This document shows positions 36,376 to 53,755 of a stretch of DNA of 64,000 nt, piece by piece; position 1 is the stretch's first letter; each line of letters opens with the position of its first letter. The notes beneath the pieces are model-generated. The model was given only the letters and a program-made list of their open reading frames with translations. It did no database searches and was not told where the DNA came from. A program made the position numbers and the translations under genes. The stretch is taken from positions 831,501 through 895,500 of the forward strand of contig NZ_CP130831.1 of NCBI RefSeq assembly GCF_030549525.1. Direction: 5' to 3'. The DNA comes from Stenotrophomonas sp. 704A1. GTDB taxonomy: Bacteria; Pseudomonadota; Gammaproteobacteria; Xanthomonadales; Xanthomonadaceae.

Positions 36376-36543
36376 GAGAGATTCTCGAAGTAATGCCGGC
36401 CCGCAGAGGAGGGGCCCTGTCCCCCATTCACACTTCGGAATGGGCGCGCGCATTTAACGCCTTTTTTATGTCCTTGACTACTGGGGGCAGGTCTGGCAAA
36501 GAGTGAAAACGGTTGCAGGCCGATTCTGTTCAGGGAGATCAAG
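36376..36543. promoter_or_regulatory. Divergent promoter region, receptor / cyanophycinase
   Basis: 168 bases, locally AT-richer, between two outward-facing genes. It must carry both promoters. A TTGACT at 36474-36479 could be a -35 for the rightward gene, but I see no matching -10 at 16-18 bases. No clear operator palindrome was found. Confidence 0.4.
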
Positions 36544-37560
36544 ATGCGACCCCTTCGAACCCCACGCGTCCGGGTACTCGCGCTGCTGCTGCTGGCCAGC
36601 GTCTGGCCCGGTGCGGCAATGGCGCAGGCGCTGGCCGACCCTGGCTTCGCCTATTACGAGGTCGGTGACCTGGACGCCCCGCGGCCGGGTCCGCGGGCGC
36701 CGGCGATGATGCTGATGGGCGGCGGCGAATGGGTACCCGAGGCCTTCCGGTGGTGGTTGCGCCAGGCCGGCAACGGTCGTGTGCTGATCCTGCGTGCCTC
36801 CGGCAGCGACGAGCTGCAGCAACGCCTGTACCGGGAGATCGGTGGCACCACGGCGGTGCAGACGCTGGTCTTCGACCACCGCCGCGGCGCCGATGACCCG
36901 GCCGTGCTGCGCGTGGTTGCCGCGGCCGATGCGATCTTCATCGCCGGTGGTGACCAGTCGCGCTACATCCGCTTCTGGAAGGGCACTGCGCTCAATCGCG
37001 CACTCAACGCGCACGTCCGCGCCGGCAAGCCGATCGCCGGCACCAGCGCCGGGCTTGCCATCCTGGGCGGCTACGCCTACGGCGCGCTGGATGGCGGCAG
37101 CATTGATTCGGCCAGCGCGATGGCCGACCCGATGGGCCGCGCGGTGACCCTGGATCGTGGCTTCCTGCAGCTGCCGTTCCTGCAGCGGGTGGTCACCGAC
37201 ACCCATTTCGACCGGCGCGACCGCCTCGGTCGCCTGATCGTGTTCGTCGCCCGTGCCGCGCAGGACAGCGGCGACCCGGACATGACCGGCATCGGCATCG
37301 ACGAGGACACCGCGCTGTGCGTGGAGCCCGACGGCCAGGCACAGGTGTACAGCGCCGATGGCCAGGGCAAGGTCTGGGTGGTCAGCCCCGGCCGCGACGC
37401 CGACCGCCTGGTCGAAGGCGAGCCGTTGCAGTTCCATGCCGTGCCCGTCACCGTGGTCGCCAGCGGTGGCCGCCTGCGCCTGGATGACTTCCAGGCCGAC
37501 GTCGACTACCACGCCCTGGCCGACATCACCGACGGTGAGATCGAAATCACCCGCCGGTAG
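36544..37560 (+). CDS. Exported cyanophycinase (peptidase family S51)
   Basis: 338 aa with a signal peptide (RVLALLLLASVWPGAAMAQA). Cyanophycinases cut the arginyl-polyaspartate storage polymer into beta-Asp-Arg dipeptides. Visible are LMGGGEWVPEAFRWWL, AIFIAGGDQSRYIRFW, and the serine nucleophile S168 in IAGTSAGLAILGGYAYGA. VVTDTHFDRRDRLGRLIVFVA contains the conserved His/Arg cluster, and MTGIGIDEDTAL follows. Export fits degradation of polymer outside the cytoplasm, as in known extracellular cyanophycinases. The final TAG stop codon is part of a SMAG element. Specificity for cyanophycin versus other beta-aspartyl peptides is inferred. Confidence 0.88.
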   Translation: MRPLRTPRVRVLALLLLASVWPGAAMAQALADPGFAYYEVGDLDAPRPGPRAPAMMLMGGGEWVPEAFRWWLRQAGNGRVLILRASGSDELQQRLYREIGGTTAVQTLVFDHRRGADDPAVLRVVAAADAIFIAGGDQSRYIRFWKGTALNRALNAHVRAGKPIAGTSAGLAILGGYAYGALDGGSIDSASAMADPMGRAVTLDRGFLQLPFLQRVVTDTHFDRRDRLGRLIVFVARAAQDSGDPDMTGIGIDEDTALCVEPDGQAQVYSADGQGKVWVVSPGRDADRLVEGEPLQFHAVPVTVVASGGRLRLDDFQADVDYHALADITDGEIEITRR

Positions 37561-37626
37561 CGCCGGGCCATGCCCGGCGGCCTGGCCGCACCGTTCTTTC
37601 CGCCGGGCATGGCCCGGCGCCACTAC
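37557..37626. repeat. Inverted SMAG pair between cyanophycinase and isoaspartyl peptidase genes
   Basis: The direct copy begins with GTAG 37557-37560, whose TAG is the cyanophycinase stop codon, and runs to about 37580. The inverted copy runs 37600-37626, ending CACTAC. The two arms could pair into a long stem in the intercistronic mRNA. The next start codon is 21 bases downstream. Confidence 0.85.
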
Positions 37627-37646
37627 ATTTTCCTGGAGACGTACCC

Positions 37647-38663
37647 ATGAAACTTCGCCTTGCGCTGTCTGCCCTGTTGTCCCTGCCTCTGCTCGCGCAG
37701 GCAGCGCCATCCACCTCGCCGCTGCTGGTCATCCATGGCGGGGCAGGGGTCGAGCGCAAGGATCTGTCGCCGGCCGAGGAGAAGGCCGCGCGCGCGGCGC
37801 TCAAGGCGGCGCTGTTGAAGGGCCACGCCGAACTGGCGGCGGGTCGGCCGGCGCTGGCTGCGGTCACCGCTGCGATCACCGTGCTCGAGGACGATCCCAC
37901 CTTCAATGCCGGCAGGGGCGCCGTCTTCACCCACGAGGGCCGCAACGAGCTGGATGCCGCGGTGATGGACGGCGCCACCCAGGCCGCTGGCGCGGTGGCC
38001 GGCGTGCAGCGCGTGCGCAATCCGATCCTGCTCGCGCAGACGGTCATGCAGAAGTCCAGGCACGTGATGATGGTCGGGCAGGGCGCCGAGGCGTTCGCGG
38101 TGGAACAGGGCATGTCCCTGGTCGACCCGTCCTGGTTCCGGACCGACAAGCGCTGGAACCAGCTGCAGCGGGCCCTGAAGGAAGAAGCGGCCGGCCAGGC
38201 CCACGCGGACCTGGAAACGGCCAGGCACTTCGGCACCGTCGGTGCGGTCGCGCTGGATGCGCAGGGGCATCTGGCCGCCGGCACCTCCACCGGCGGCATG
38301 ACCAACAAGCGCTACGGCCGTGTCGGCGACTCGCCGATCATCGGCGCCGGCACCTGGGCCGACGCACGCTGTGCGGTCTCGGGCACGGGCTGGGGCGAGT
38401 ACTACATCCGTACCGCCGCCGCGCATGAGATCTGCGCGCGCATGCGTTACCTCGGGCAGTCGCCGCAGCAGGCCGGCGCCGGCGTGATCAACGATGCGAT
38501 TCCGCAGATGGGCGGCGACGGCGGCGCGATCGTGCTCTCCGCAGACGGCAACGCAGCGACGCCATTCAACACCCAGGGCATGTATCGCGGCTGGATCGGC
38601 ACCGATGGCGTGCCGCACGTGGCGATCTTCGCCGACGAGGCGCTGGCACTGCCGGGCCAATAA
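37647..38663 (+). CDS. Exported isoaspartyl peptidase/L-asparaginase (Ntn-hydrolase, T2)
   Basis: 338 aa with a signal peptide (LALSALLSLPLLAQAAP). The family splits beta-aspartyl dipeptides after self-cleavage before a threonine, here T197 in ARHFGTVGAVALD. Further marks are LLVIHGGAGV, DDPTFNAGRGAVFTHEGRNELDAAVMDG, STGGMTNKRYGRVGDSPIIGAGTWAD and GTGWGEYYIR. The alpha subunit would be about 196 residues minus signal peptide, and the beta subunit 142. It lies 87 bases after the cyanophycinase gene, so the two could carry out polymer to dipeptide to aspartate plus arginine. Confidence 0.92.
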   Translation: MKLRLALSALLSLPLLAQAAPSTSPLLVIHGGAGVERKDLSPAEEKAARAALKAALLKGHAELAAGRPALAAVTAAITVLEDDPTFNAGRGAVFTHEGRNELDAAVMDGATQAAGAVAGVQRVRNPILLAQTVMQKSRHVMMVGQGAEAFAVEQGMSLVDPSWFRTDKRWNQLQRALKEEAAGQAHADLETARHFGTVGAVALDAQGHLAAGTSTGGMTNKRYGRVGDSPIIGAGTWADARCAVSGTGWGEYYIRTAAAHEICARMRYLGQSPQQAGAGVINDAIPQMGGDGGAIVLSADGNAATPFNTQGMYRGWIGTDGVPHVAIFADEALALPGQ

Positions 38664-38715
38664 CCTTGCGTATCAATGGGTTTGCGACGCATGTGAAAAA
38701 AAGTGAAAAAAAGCG

Positions 38716-38744
38716 TTGACAGACCCCCGCTTCATCTCCAGAAT
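38716..38744 (+). promoter_or_regulatory. Promoter of the tRNA-tuf operon
   Basis: TTGACA (38716-38721), 17-base spacer, CAGAAT (38739-38744). A perfect -35 and good -10, preceded by A-rich tracts (AAAAAAAGTGAAAAAAAGCG, split 38696-38714) that may act as an UP element. It is 58 bases before tRNA-Tyr, as expected for a stable-RNA promoter. Confidence 0.8.
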
Positions 38745-38801
38745 TGCGGGCTCACCACCACACACCGCAACGCTTCGGCGGCACGGGACGGGGTGGTAGA
38801 A

Positions 38802-38887
38802 GGAGGGATACCCAAGCGGCCAACGGGGGCAGACTGTAAATCTGCTGGCTTACGCCTTCGGTGGTTCGAATCCACCTCCCTCCACCA
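38802..38887 (+). tRNA. tRNA-Tyr (anticodon GTA)
   Basis: Acceptor GGAGGGA (38802-38808) pairs with TCCCTCC (38877-38883); A plus encoded CCA follow. Anticodon stem GCAGA/TCTGC encloses CTGTAAA with GTA at 38836-38838. It has the long variable arm expected for tRNA-Tyr (86 nt in all). Confidence 0.97.
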
Positions 38888-38913
38888 GCTTCACGTTGTG
38901 GCACATTCCCGGT

Positions 38914-38987
<74 letters not shown>

Positions 38988-39035
38988 TTGAATGAACTTT
39001 GAATATTATCGAGTTCATGCCATAATGCAAAACTC

Positions 39036-39111
<76 letters not shown>

Positions 39112-39151
39112 TCTATCAGCACCACACCAGACGAATTCGAGATAAGCAGCC

Positions 39152-40342
39152 ATGGCCAAGGGTAAGTTCGAGCGCACCAAGCCGCACGTCAATGTCGGCA
39201 CCATCGGTCACGTCGACCACGGCAAGACCACGCTGACCGCCGCACTGACCAAGATCGGTGCCGAGCGCTTTGGTGGTGAGTTCAAGGATTACTCCGCGAT
39301 CGACGCCGCGCCGGAAGAAAAGGCACGTGGCATCACGATCTCGACCGCGCACGTCGAATACGAATCCACCACCCGTCACTACGCCCACGTCGACTGCCCG
39401 GGCCATGCTGACTACGTCAAGAACATGATCACCGGTGCTGCCCAGATGGACGGCGCGATCCTGGTGTGCTCGGCCGCTGACGGCCCGATGCCGCAGACCC
39501 GCGAGCACATCCTGCTGTCGCGCCAGGTCGGCGTGCCGTACATCGTCGTGTTCCTGAACAAGGCCGACATGGTGGACGACGCCGAGCTGCTGGAACTGGT
39601 CGAAATGGAAGTCCGTGAGCTGCTGAGCAAGTACGACTTCCCGGGCGACGACACCCCGATCATCTCGGGTTCGGCCCGTCTGGCGCTGGAAGGCGACCAG
39701 AGCGAGATCGGCGTGCCGGCCGTGATCAAGCTGGTCGATGCCCTCGACACCTGGATCCCGACCCCGGAGCGTGACGTCGACAAGTCGTTCCTGATGCCGG
39801 TCGAAGACGTGTTCTCGATCTCGGGCCGCGGCACCGTGGTGACCGGTCGTATCGAGCGCGGCGTGATCAAGGTCGGCGAAGAAATCGAAATCGTCGGCAT
39901 CCGTCCGGTGCAGAAGACCACCGTGACCGGCGTGGAAATGTTCCGCAAGCTGCTGGACCAGGGCCAGGCAGGCGACAACGCCGGTCTGCTGCTGCGCGGC
40001 ACCAAGCGTGACGACGTCGAGCGTGGCCAGGTCCTGGCCAAGCCGGGTTCGATCAAGCCGCACACCAAGTTCGACGCCGAAGTCTACGTGCTGTCGAAGG
40101 ACGAGGGCGGCCGTCACACCCCGTTCTTCAAGGGCTACCGTCCGCAGTTCTACTTCCGTACCACCGACATCACCGGTGCGGTTGAGCTGCCGGAAGGCGT
40201 CGAGATGGTGATGCCGGGCGACAACGTGAAGATGGTTGTCACCCTGATCAACCCGGTCGCCATGGACGCCGGCCTGCGCTTCGCCATCCGCGAAGGCGGC
40301 CGTACCGTCGGCGCCGGCGTGGTTGCCACGATCCTCGAGTAA
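39152..40342 (+). CDS. tuf: Elongation factor Tu (copy 1)
   Basis: 396 aa, identical in protein sequence to the copy at 56555. The GTPase carries aminoacyl-tRNA to the ribosome. G1 is [14 protein letters not shown], switch I has [14 protein letters not shown]3 is [12 protein letters not shown] and G4 is NKADM. Domains 2 and 3 are complete through [11 protein letters not shown]. The two genes differ by about ten silent changes, eight of them in the first ~130 bases. It is cotranscribed with the three upstream tRNAs and probably with tRNA-Trp and secE. Confidence 0.98.
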   Translation: MAKGKFERTKPHVNVGTIGHVDHGKTTLTAALTKIGAERFGGEFKDYSAIDAAPEEKARGITISTAHVEYESTTRHYAHVDCPGHADYVKNMITGAAQMDGAILVCSAADGPMPQTREHILLSRQVGVPYIVVFLNKADMVDDAELLELVEMEVRELLSKYDFPGDDTPIISGSARLALEGDQSEIGVPAVIKLVDALDTWIPTPERDVDKSFLMPVEDVFSISGRGTVVTGRIERGVIKVGEEIEIVGIRPVQKTTVTGVEMFRKLLDQGQAGDNAGLLLRGTKRDDVERGQVLAKPGSIKPHTKFDAEVYVLSKDEGGRHTPFFKGYRPQFYFRTTDITGAVELPEGVEMVMPGDNVKMVVTLINPVAMDAGLRFAIREGGRTVGAGVVATILE

Positions 40343-40443
40343 GCCTGCATGCCGGCGGTCGCATAGCGCTGCCGGTCTGGCGAGTGGCGGGCCGGGAACC
40401 TCGGTCCGCCTTCGCCGTCTAAGGGAAGGCAAGTTTTCAACGT

Positions 40444-40519
<76 letters not shown>

Positions 40520-40567
40520 TCTGCCCACCTTATCCAGCGGCCTTGCCGCTAAAGCAGACACAGCCTG

Positions 40568-40981
40568 ATGAATAGCAAGATCGAACATTCCAAGGACACC
40601 TCCGCGCAAGGCGGGGATATCGTCAAGTACGTCCTCGCATCGCTGCTGGTACTGGCAGGTCTGTTCGTCTGGTTCTGGTTCTCCGCCGACACCGGTCGCG
40701 CTGCCCAGCTGGGCGCGTGGGCCGGTCAGTTGCGTGCGTTGGCGGTGGTGGTCGGCCTGGTTGGCGGTATCGGCGTGTTCATGCTGACCGGCAAGGGGCG
40801 CGACACCCGCGAATTCCTCTCCGAGTCGCGTTTCGAGCTGCGCAAGGTGGTCTGGCCGACGCGCCAGGAAGCCATCCGCATGACCTGGGTCGTGATGGTC
40901 GTGGTGATCGTCCTCAGCTTGCTGCTGGGTGGATTTGATTACGTCATTCAGTGGCTGGTCCAGCTGTTCCTGAGCCGCTAA
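40568..40981 (+). CDS. secE: Preprotein translocase subunit SecE
   Basis: 137 aa. The SecYEG clamp subunit. Three hydrophobic segments ([69 protein letters not shown]) and the conserved cytosolic motif [17 protein letters not shown] before the last helix are present. The three-helix form matches gammaproteobacterial SecE. It ends 11 bases before nusG. Confidence 0.96.
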   Translation: MNSKIEHSKDTSAQGGDIVKYVLASLLVLAGLFVWFWFSADTGRAAQLGAWAGQLRALAVVVGLVGGIGVFMLTGKGRDTREFLSESRFELRKVVWPTRQEAIRMTWVVMVVVIVLSLLLGGFDYVIQWLVQLFLSR

Positions 40982-40992
40982 GGAGATACACC

Positions 40993-41553
40993 ATGAAGCG
41001 TTGGTACGTCGTTCACGCCTATTCGGGCTTCGAGAAGTCGGTGGCGCAGGCACTGCGCGATCGCATCGTCCGTGACGGCATGGAGGAGCGCTTCGGCGAC
41101 GTCCTGGTTCCGACCGAGGAAGTGATCGAGATGCGCGCCGGGCAGAAGCGCCGCTCCGAGCGCAAGTTCTTCCCGGGCTACGTGCTGGTCCAGATCGAGA
41201 CCCACGAAGAAGCGGGCATTCCCCGCATCGACAACGAAAGCTGGCACCTGGTCAAGGAAACCCCGCGCGTGATGGGCTTCATCGGCGGCACCGCCGATCG
41301 TCCGCTGCCGATCGCGGATTCCGAGGCCGAGTCGATCCTGAACCGCGTTCAGGAAGGCGTCGAGAAGCCGCGCCCGAAGGTGCTGTTCGAGCCGGGCCAG
41401 ATGGTCCGTGTCACCGACGGCCCGTTCAACGACTTCAACGGCGTCGTCGAAGAAGTCAATTACGAGAAGAGCCGCCTGCGCGTCTCGGTGCTGATCTTTG
41501 GTCGCGCCACCCCGGTCGAGCTCGAGTTCGGCCAGGTCGAAAAGGCCGTCTGA
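40993..41553 (+). CDS. nusG: Transcription termination/antitermination protein NusG
   Basis: 186 aa from the ATG at 40993, with AAGGAGAT upstream; the longer frame overlapping secE is not used. The NGN domain ([20 protein letters not shown]...[11 protein letters not shown]) binds RNA polymerase. The C-terminal KOW domain ([25 protein letters not shown]) contacts NusE/S10 or Rho. The secE-nusG order is nearly universal. Confidence 0.97.
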   Translation: MKRWYVVHAYSGFEKSVAQALRDRIVRDGMEERFGDVLVPTEEVIEMRAGQKRRSERKFFPGYVLVQIETHEEAGIPRIDNESWHLVKETPRVMGFIGGTADRPLPIADSEAESILNRVQEGVEKPRPKVLFEPGQMVRVTDGPFNDFNGVVEEVNYEKSRLRVSVLIFGRATPVELEFGQVEKAV

Positions 41554-41589
41554 CCGGGCCGCGCCCGGTTTCATTCGTTTACATGCCGC

Positions 41590-41671
41590 TTCAGGCATGT
41601 GAAGAAAAAACCTGTTATAGTGCGCGGCTCCCGCTGGGAAGCCGGCGGAACGAGGCCACCGAAAGGTGGCC
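41590..41671 (+). promoter_or_regulatory. Putative promoter and leader of rplKAJL-rpoBC
   Basis: The 214-base gap between nusG and rplK holds an ACATGCC/GGCATGT hairpin (41581-41600) and a good -10, TATAGT (41616-41621), within TGTTATAGTG; the -35 is weak. In the leader, GGCCACC-GAAA-GGTGGCC (41654-41671) is a stable GNRA hairpin. The leader is where ribosomal protein L1 control of the L11 operon would act. Confidence 0.5.
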
Positions 41672-41767
41672 TTCGGCATGATTTCAAAACGCGATGCCGG
41701 GACGCGTGATTCCCGGTCCGATGGGGAGCCTGTTGTCGCAAGGCGCTAGCACCCGGAGAGTACTCAC

Positions 41768-42196
41768 ATGGCAAAGAAAGTTGTCGGTTACATCAAGCTG
41801 CAGGTGAAGGCCGGTCAGGCCAACCCCTCGCCGCCGGTCGGTCCCGCGCTGGGTCAGCGTGGTCTGAACATCATGGAATTCTGCAAGGCCTTCAATGCCG
41901 CCACGCAGAAGCTCGAGCCGGGTCTGCCGGTTCCGGTGATCATCACGGCCTACTCGGACCGTACGTTCACCTTCATCACCAAGAGCACCCCGGCCACCAC
42001 CCTGCTGAAGAAGGCCGCTGGCATCTCGTCGGGCTCCAAGCGCCCGAACACCGAGAAGGTCGGCAAGGTCACCCGTAAGCAGCTGGAAGAGATCGCCAAG
42101 GCGAAGGAACCGGATCTGACTGCCGCCGACCTGGACGCCGCCGTGCGTACCATCGCTGGCTCTGCCCGTTCCATGGGCCTCGTGGTGGAGGGTTAA
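41768..42196 (+). CDS. rplK: 50S ribosomal protein L11
   Basis: 142 aa. Binds the GTPase centre of 23S r[44 protein letters not shown] is the conserved N-terminal domain with the thiostrepton-region prolines. [18 protein letters not shown] ends it. It is preceded by GGAGAG and is followed four bases later by rplA. Confidence 0.97.
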   Translation: MAKKVVGYIKLQVKAGQANPSPPVGPALGQRGLNIMEFCKAFNAATQKLEPGLPVPVIITAYSDRTFTFITKSTPATTLLKKAAGISSGSKRPNTEKVGKVTRKQLEEIAKAKEPDLTAADLDAAVRTIAGSARSMGLVVEG

Positions 42197-42200
42197 GAAG

Positions 42201-42899
42201 ATGGCACAGACCAAGCGTGAGAAGGCCATCAAGGCCGCTGTCGTTCCGGGCAAGGCGTACGCCTTCGAGGACGCGATCAACATCCTGAAGACCGCCACCA
42301 AGGCCAAGTTCGTCGAGTCGATCGACGTGGCCGTGCGCCTGGGCGTCGACGCGAAGAAGTCCGACCAGCAGGTCCGTGGCTCCACCGTGCTGCCGGCCGG
42401 TACCGGCAAGTCGGTCCGCGTTGCCGTGTTCGCGCCGGCCGGTGCCAAGGCTGACGAAGCCCTGGCCGCTGGCGCCGACGCCGTCGGCATGGACGATCTG
42501 GCCGAGAAGATGCAGGCCGGCGATCTGAACTACGACGTCGTCATCGCGACCCCGGACGCCATGCGCGTTGTCGGCAAGCTGGGTACCGTGCTGGGCCCGC
42601 GCGGCCTGATGCCGAACCCGAAGGTCGGCACCGTCTCCCCGAACCCGGGTGAGGCTGTGAAGAATGCCAAGTCGGGTCAGGTGCGTTACCGCACCGACAA
42701 GGCCGGCATCATCCACTGCACCATCGGCAAGGCCGACTTCGCCGAAGACGCGCTGAAGTCGAACCTGACCGCGCTGCTGCTGGACCTGATCAAGGCCAAG
42801 CCGGCCACCTCGAAGGGCACCTACCTGCAGAAGGTTTCGGTCAGCTCGACGATGGGCCCGGGCGTCACCGTCGACCAGTCGTCGCTGACCCTGAAGTAA
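42201..42899 (+). CDS. rplA: 50S ribosomal protein L1
   Basis: 232 aa. Forms the L1 stalk and usually represses its own operon by binding the mRNA leader. [44 protein letters not shown] and [17 protein letters not shown] are family signatures. It overlaps no gene and is followed by a hairpin. Confidence 0.97.
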   Translation: MAQTKREKAIKAAVVPGKAYAFEDAINILKTATKAKFVESIDVAVRLGVDAKKSDQQVRGSTVLPAGTGKSVRVAVFAPAGAKADEALAAGADAVGMDDLAEKMQAGDLNYDVVIATPDAMRVVGKLGTVLGPRGLMPNPKVGTVSPNPGEAVKNAKSGQVRYRTDKAGIIHCTIGKADFAEDALKSNLTALLLDLIKAKPATSKGTYLQKVSVSSTMGPGVTVDQSSLTLK

Positions 42900-42910
42900 A
42901 AGTTTGAAGC

Positions 42911-42938
42911 GGTCACGGTTCCCTCGGGGGCCGTGACC
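42911..42938 (+). terminator. Hairpin downstream of rplA
   Basis: GGTCACGG (42911-42918) pairs with CCGTGACC (42931-42938), with additional weaker pairing inside. No T-run; possibly an attenuator or RNA-processing stem at the rplKA/rplJL junction. Confidence 0.55.
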
Positions 42939-43282
42939 GTGACATTTGAAGGCATCGCCGGCAGCTCATCGCCGGTGGTAGCCGTCAAAGACCGCAGGTG
43001 CGGTCATGGCATGCCGGCGACGGGCACGGAAGCTCGAATTGGCAGGGAGTCGCCGCCGGAGCAGTCATGAACGCTTAATCGGTTCTTCGGAGCCACCCTG
43101 CGTAGATGGTGCCCTTCTGGAGTTTTTCTGGTTCACGCATGTCTGGGATTTCCCTGATTGCCTCCAGGTCTGGAACGGCCCACCCCCGGAACATCATTCC
43201 GATGTTCCCGGCGTCCAGGACGGATGCCGCACAGGACCGCACACGGCAGGAGCCGTAAGCGGAGTTCAATTGGAGGAGTGCA
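42939..43282 (+). promoter_or_regulatory. rplJL leader region
   Basis: About 344 bases without a supported gene, ending at the rplJ ribosome-binding site GGAGG (43273-43277). GC-rich segments near 42958-43019 can form several stems around GCCGGC repeats. By analogy with other bacteria this untranslated leader should hold the L10-L12 binding site that represses rplJL translation. I cannot draw the kink-turn with confidence. Confidence 0.45.
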
Positions 43283-43819
43283 ATGGCTCTCAATCTGTCC
43301 CAGAAGCAAGAAGTAGTCGCCGAGCTGGCAGACGTCGCCGCCAAGGCCCACTCCTTGATCGCAGCCGAATACGCTGGCACCACGGTCGCCCAGATGACCG
43401 CGATGCGCAAGCAGGCTCGCGAAACCGGTGTTTTCTTGAAGGTTGTCAAGAACACCCTGGCTTCGCGTGCCGTTGAAGGCACCGAGTTCGCAGTCGCACA
43501 GGACCAGATGGTTGGTCCGCTGCTGTACGCGTTCTCGCTCGAGGAGCCCGGCGCAGCCGGTCGCCTGATCAAGGAAGCCGCCAAGGGCAACGACAAGCTG
43601 AAGGCTAAGGTCGTCGCCATCGGTGGTGAAGTGTTCCCGGCGAGCCACGTCGAGGTTCTGGCATCGCTGCCGACCCGCGACCAGGCCCTGGCCATGCTGG
43701 CACGCGTCCTGACCGAGCCGGTCACGATGTTCGCCCGCGCCATCAAGGCAATCGGCGACAAGCAGAATGGTGGCGACGTCGCCGCCGACGCTGCTGAACC
43801 GGCCGCCGAGACCGCCTGA
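43283..43819 (+). CDS. rplJ: 50S ribosomal protein L10
   Basis: 178 aa. It anchors L7/L12 dimers through its C-terminal helix on the ribosomal stalk. [56 protein letters not shown] and the alanine-rich end are typical. Length is slightly over E. coli L10 (165 aa) through the Ala/Asp/Glu tail. Confidence 0.96.
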   Translation: MALNLSQKQEVVAELADVAAKAHSLIAAEYAGTTVAQMTAMRKQARETGVFLKVVKNTLASRAVEGTEFAVAQDQMVGPLLYAFSLEEPGAAGRLIKEAAKGNDKLKAKVVAIGGEVFPASHVEVLASLPTRDQALAMLARVLTEPVTMFARAIKAIGDKQNGGDVAADAAEPAAETA

Positions 43820-43882
43820 GTTTCGACTAATCGTGGTTCCTGACGGAACCTCACCCCAGAAAAACATCCAAAGGTAATTATC

Positions 43883-44251
43883 ATGTCCCTTACCAACGAA
43901 CAGATCGTCGACGCCATCGCCGAGAAGTCCCTGATGGAAGTGATGGAGCTGGTCAAGGCCATCGAAGAGAAGTTCGGCGTCTCCGCCGCTGCTCCGGTTG
44001 CCGTTGCTGGCCCGGCCGGCCCGGCCGCTCCGGTCGAAGAGCAGACCGAATTCGTCGTGACCCTGAAGACCGCCGGCGACAAGAAGGTTGAAGTCATCAA
44101 GGCCGTCCGCGCCATCACCGGCCTGGGCCTGAAGGAAGCGAAGGACCTGGCCGAAGCCGGTGGCGTCCTGAAGGACAACGCTTCGAAGGACGAAGCCGAG
44201 AAGATGAAGAAGGACCTGGAAGCTGCTGGCGCGACTGTCGAAGTCAAGTAA
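43883..44251 (+). CDS. rplL: 50S ribosomal protein L7/L12
   Basis: 122 aa. The N-terminal dimerisation helix ([31 protein letters not shown]) is followed by the flexible Ala/Pro/Gly hinge. The factor-binding domain ([36 protein letters not shown]) contains the conserved lysine face. It is followed by an attenuator-like hairpin before rpoB. Confidence 0.98.
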   Translation: MSLTNEQIVDAIAEKSLMEVMELVKAIEEKFGVSAAAPVAVAGPAGPAAPVEEQTEFVVTLKTAGDKKVEVIKAVRAITGLGLKEAKDLAEAGGVLKDNASKDEAEKMKKDLEAAGATVEVK

Positions 44252-44290
44252 GCACTTCCTTTGCATCGTCATCGATTCGCGGCGATGCAG

Positions 44291-44323
44291 CCAAGGCTGG
44301 GGGCGTAAGCCCCCGGCCTTTGG
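44291..44323 (+). terminator. rplL-rpoB attenuator hairpin
   Basis: CCAAGGCTGGGGGC (44291-44304), GTAA loop, GCCCCCGGCCTTTGG (44309-44323): a long stem with one bulge and one G-U, followed by TCGTTGTTGT. It resembles the partial terminator that lowers rpoBC transcription relative to rplJL in E. coli. Confidence 0.75.
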
Positions 44324-44331
44324 TCGTTGTT

Positions 44332-44357
44332 GTAGATCCACGTTCTGCGTGGATGCA
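44332..44357 (+). repeat. GTAG-headed REP element in the rplL-rpoB gap
   Basis: GTAG (44332-44335) followed by ATCCACG-TTCT-GCGTGGAT (44336-44354). It has the SMAG head but a different stem family from the GCCGGGC copies. It sits inside an essential operon, directly after the attenuator. Confidence 0.65.
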
Positions 44358-44451
44358 GGCAGGTGGTAGAAAAGCCCAGCACGGGCTGCAGTCAGGCCCC
44401 GGTCGGCCAGCGCATCGCGCGGCGGCAGGGGAGTGGAAGCAGACGAGTTGG

Positions 44452-44510
44452 CAGTTGGAAGTAGCGGGAGAAGGCGTGCTGGTGCCGGCAATACCAGCGA
44501 CTTCCAACTG
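44452..44510 (+). other. Long mRNA stem-loop upstream of rpoB
   Basis: CAGTTGGAAGT (44452-44462) pairs perfectly with ACTTCCAACTG (44500-44510). Inside, GCTGGT (44478-44483) pairs with ACCAGC (44493-44498). The two nested stems resemble the RNase III processing site known between rplL and rpoB in E. coli; that role is inferred. Confidence 0.6.
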
Positions 44511-44573
44511 ACAATTTCAAGTTCCCTTCGGGTCGTGCACGCAGACGGCCCGCACAACAAGGTGGAAGACCTC

Positions 44574-48728
<4,155 letters not shown>

Positions 48729-48815
48729 TCCATGCCGGCGCGGCGGTCCGCCGCCGCGCCGCTGGCAGTGACCTGAAAGCCCATCGACACAGCATTCCTC
48801 CTTCTGGAGAACACC

Positions 48816-53039
<4,224 letters not shown>

Positions 53040-53045
53040 GGTCAA

Positions 53046-53107
53046 GGGTCCGGCCGGAAGGCCGGACCCCCCTCGGGTTTCACGCCCGGGCCTGCGCCCG
53101 GGTGAGG
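53046..53107 (+). terminator. Two GC-rich hairpins after rpoC
   Basis: GGGTCCGGCC (53046-53055), GGAA loop, GGCCGGACCC (53060-53069) is a perfect 10-bp stem seven bases after the stop. A second stem, CCCGGGC with GCCCGGG, lies near 53085-53103. T-runs are short, so termination may be partial. Confidence 0.65.
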
Positions 53108-53249
53108 TGTGAAGGGCAGGGCGGCCTGGCCGCACTGCCTGCCAGATGCGCCCAGCCAGCCTCCAGGGGCTGGCCGGGCAACCTGAACGGGGTACATGGA
53201 GGCCCCCCAGTAACGTTCCGGGATCAGGAACGGGCTTGACAGAACGCGT

Positions 53250-53279
53250 TTGACTGCGTTCCTGCCGGGTTGCTACAAT
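53250..53279 (+). promoter_or_regulatory. Promoter of the str operon (rpsL-rpsG-fusA-tuf)
   Basis: TTGACT (53250-53255), 18-base spacer, TACAAT (53274-53279). A second TTGACA lies 14 bases upstream (53236-53241) but is too far from the -10. The start site would be near 53286, giving an 84-base leader. Confidence 0.75.
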
Positions 53280-53289
53280 CGTCTGTCTC

Positions 53290-53348
53290 AGCAGGCCAGA
53301 ATTTTGGCCTGCTTTAACATTTCCGCATCTCAGGCCGGATTTCCGGCC
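53290..53348 (+). promoter_or_regulatory. rpsL leader hairpins
   Basis: AGCAGGCCA (53290-53298) pairs with TGGCCTGCT (53305-53313) and is followed by TTAACATTT, the shape of an intrinsic terminator. GGCCGGATTTCCGGCC (53333-53348) is a second stem 21 bases before the rpsL start. Together they could form an attenuator or a ribosomal-protein binding leader. Confidence 0.55.
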
Positions 53349-53369
53349 ACCAATCAGAAGAACCTACTG

Positions 53370-53744
53370 ATGGCGACGATCAACCAGCTGGTCCGCAAGC
53401 CGCGGCAAGCGACCACCTACAAGAGTGCCTCGCCGGCGCTCGACAAGTGCCCGCAGCGCCGTGGCGTCTGCACCCGTGTCTACACCACCACTCCGAAGAA
53501 GCCGAACTCGGCTCTGCGCAAGGTTGCCAAGGTCCGCCTGACCAACCAGGAAGAAGTGATTTCCTACATCGGTGGTGAAGGCCACAACCTGCAGGAGCAC
53601 TCCGTGGTCCTGATCCGCGGCGGTCGCGTCAAGGACCTGCCGGGTGTGCGTTACCACACCGTTCGTGGCTCGCTCGACGCCGCTGGCGTTGCCAAGCGTC
53701 GCCAGGCCCGTTCCAAGTACGGCGCCAAGCGTCCGAAGGCCTAA
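53370..53744 (+). CDS. rpsL: 30S ribosomal protein S12
   Basis: 124 aa from the ATG at 53370. Decoding-centre protein. [21 protein letters not shown] holds K43 and [16 protein letters not shown] holds K88, both in the streptomycin-sensitive form. It starts the str operon, 12 bases before rpsG. Confidence 0.98.
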
Positions 53745-53755
53745 GGAGAGAGCAT

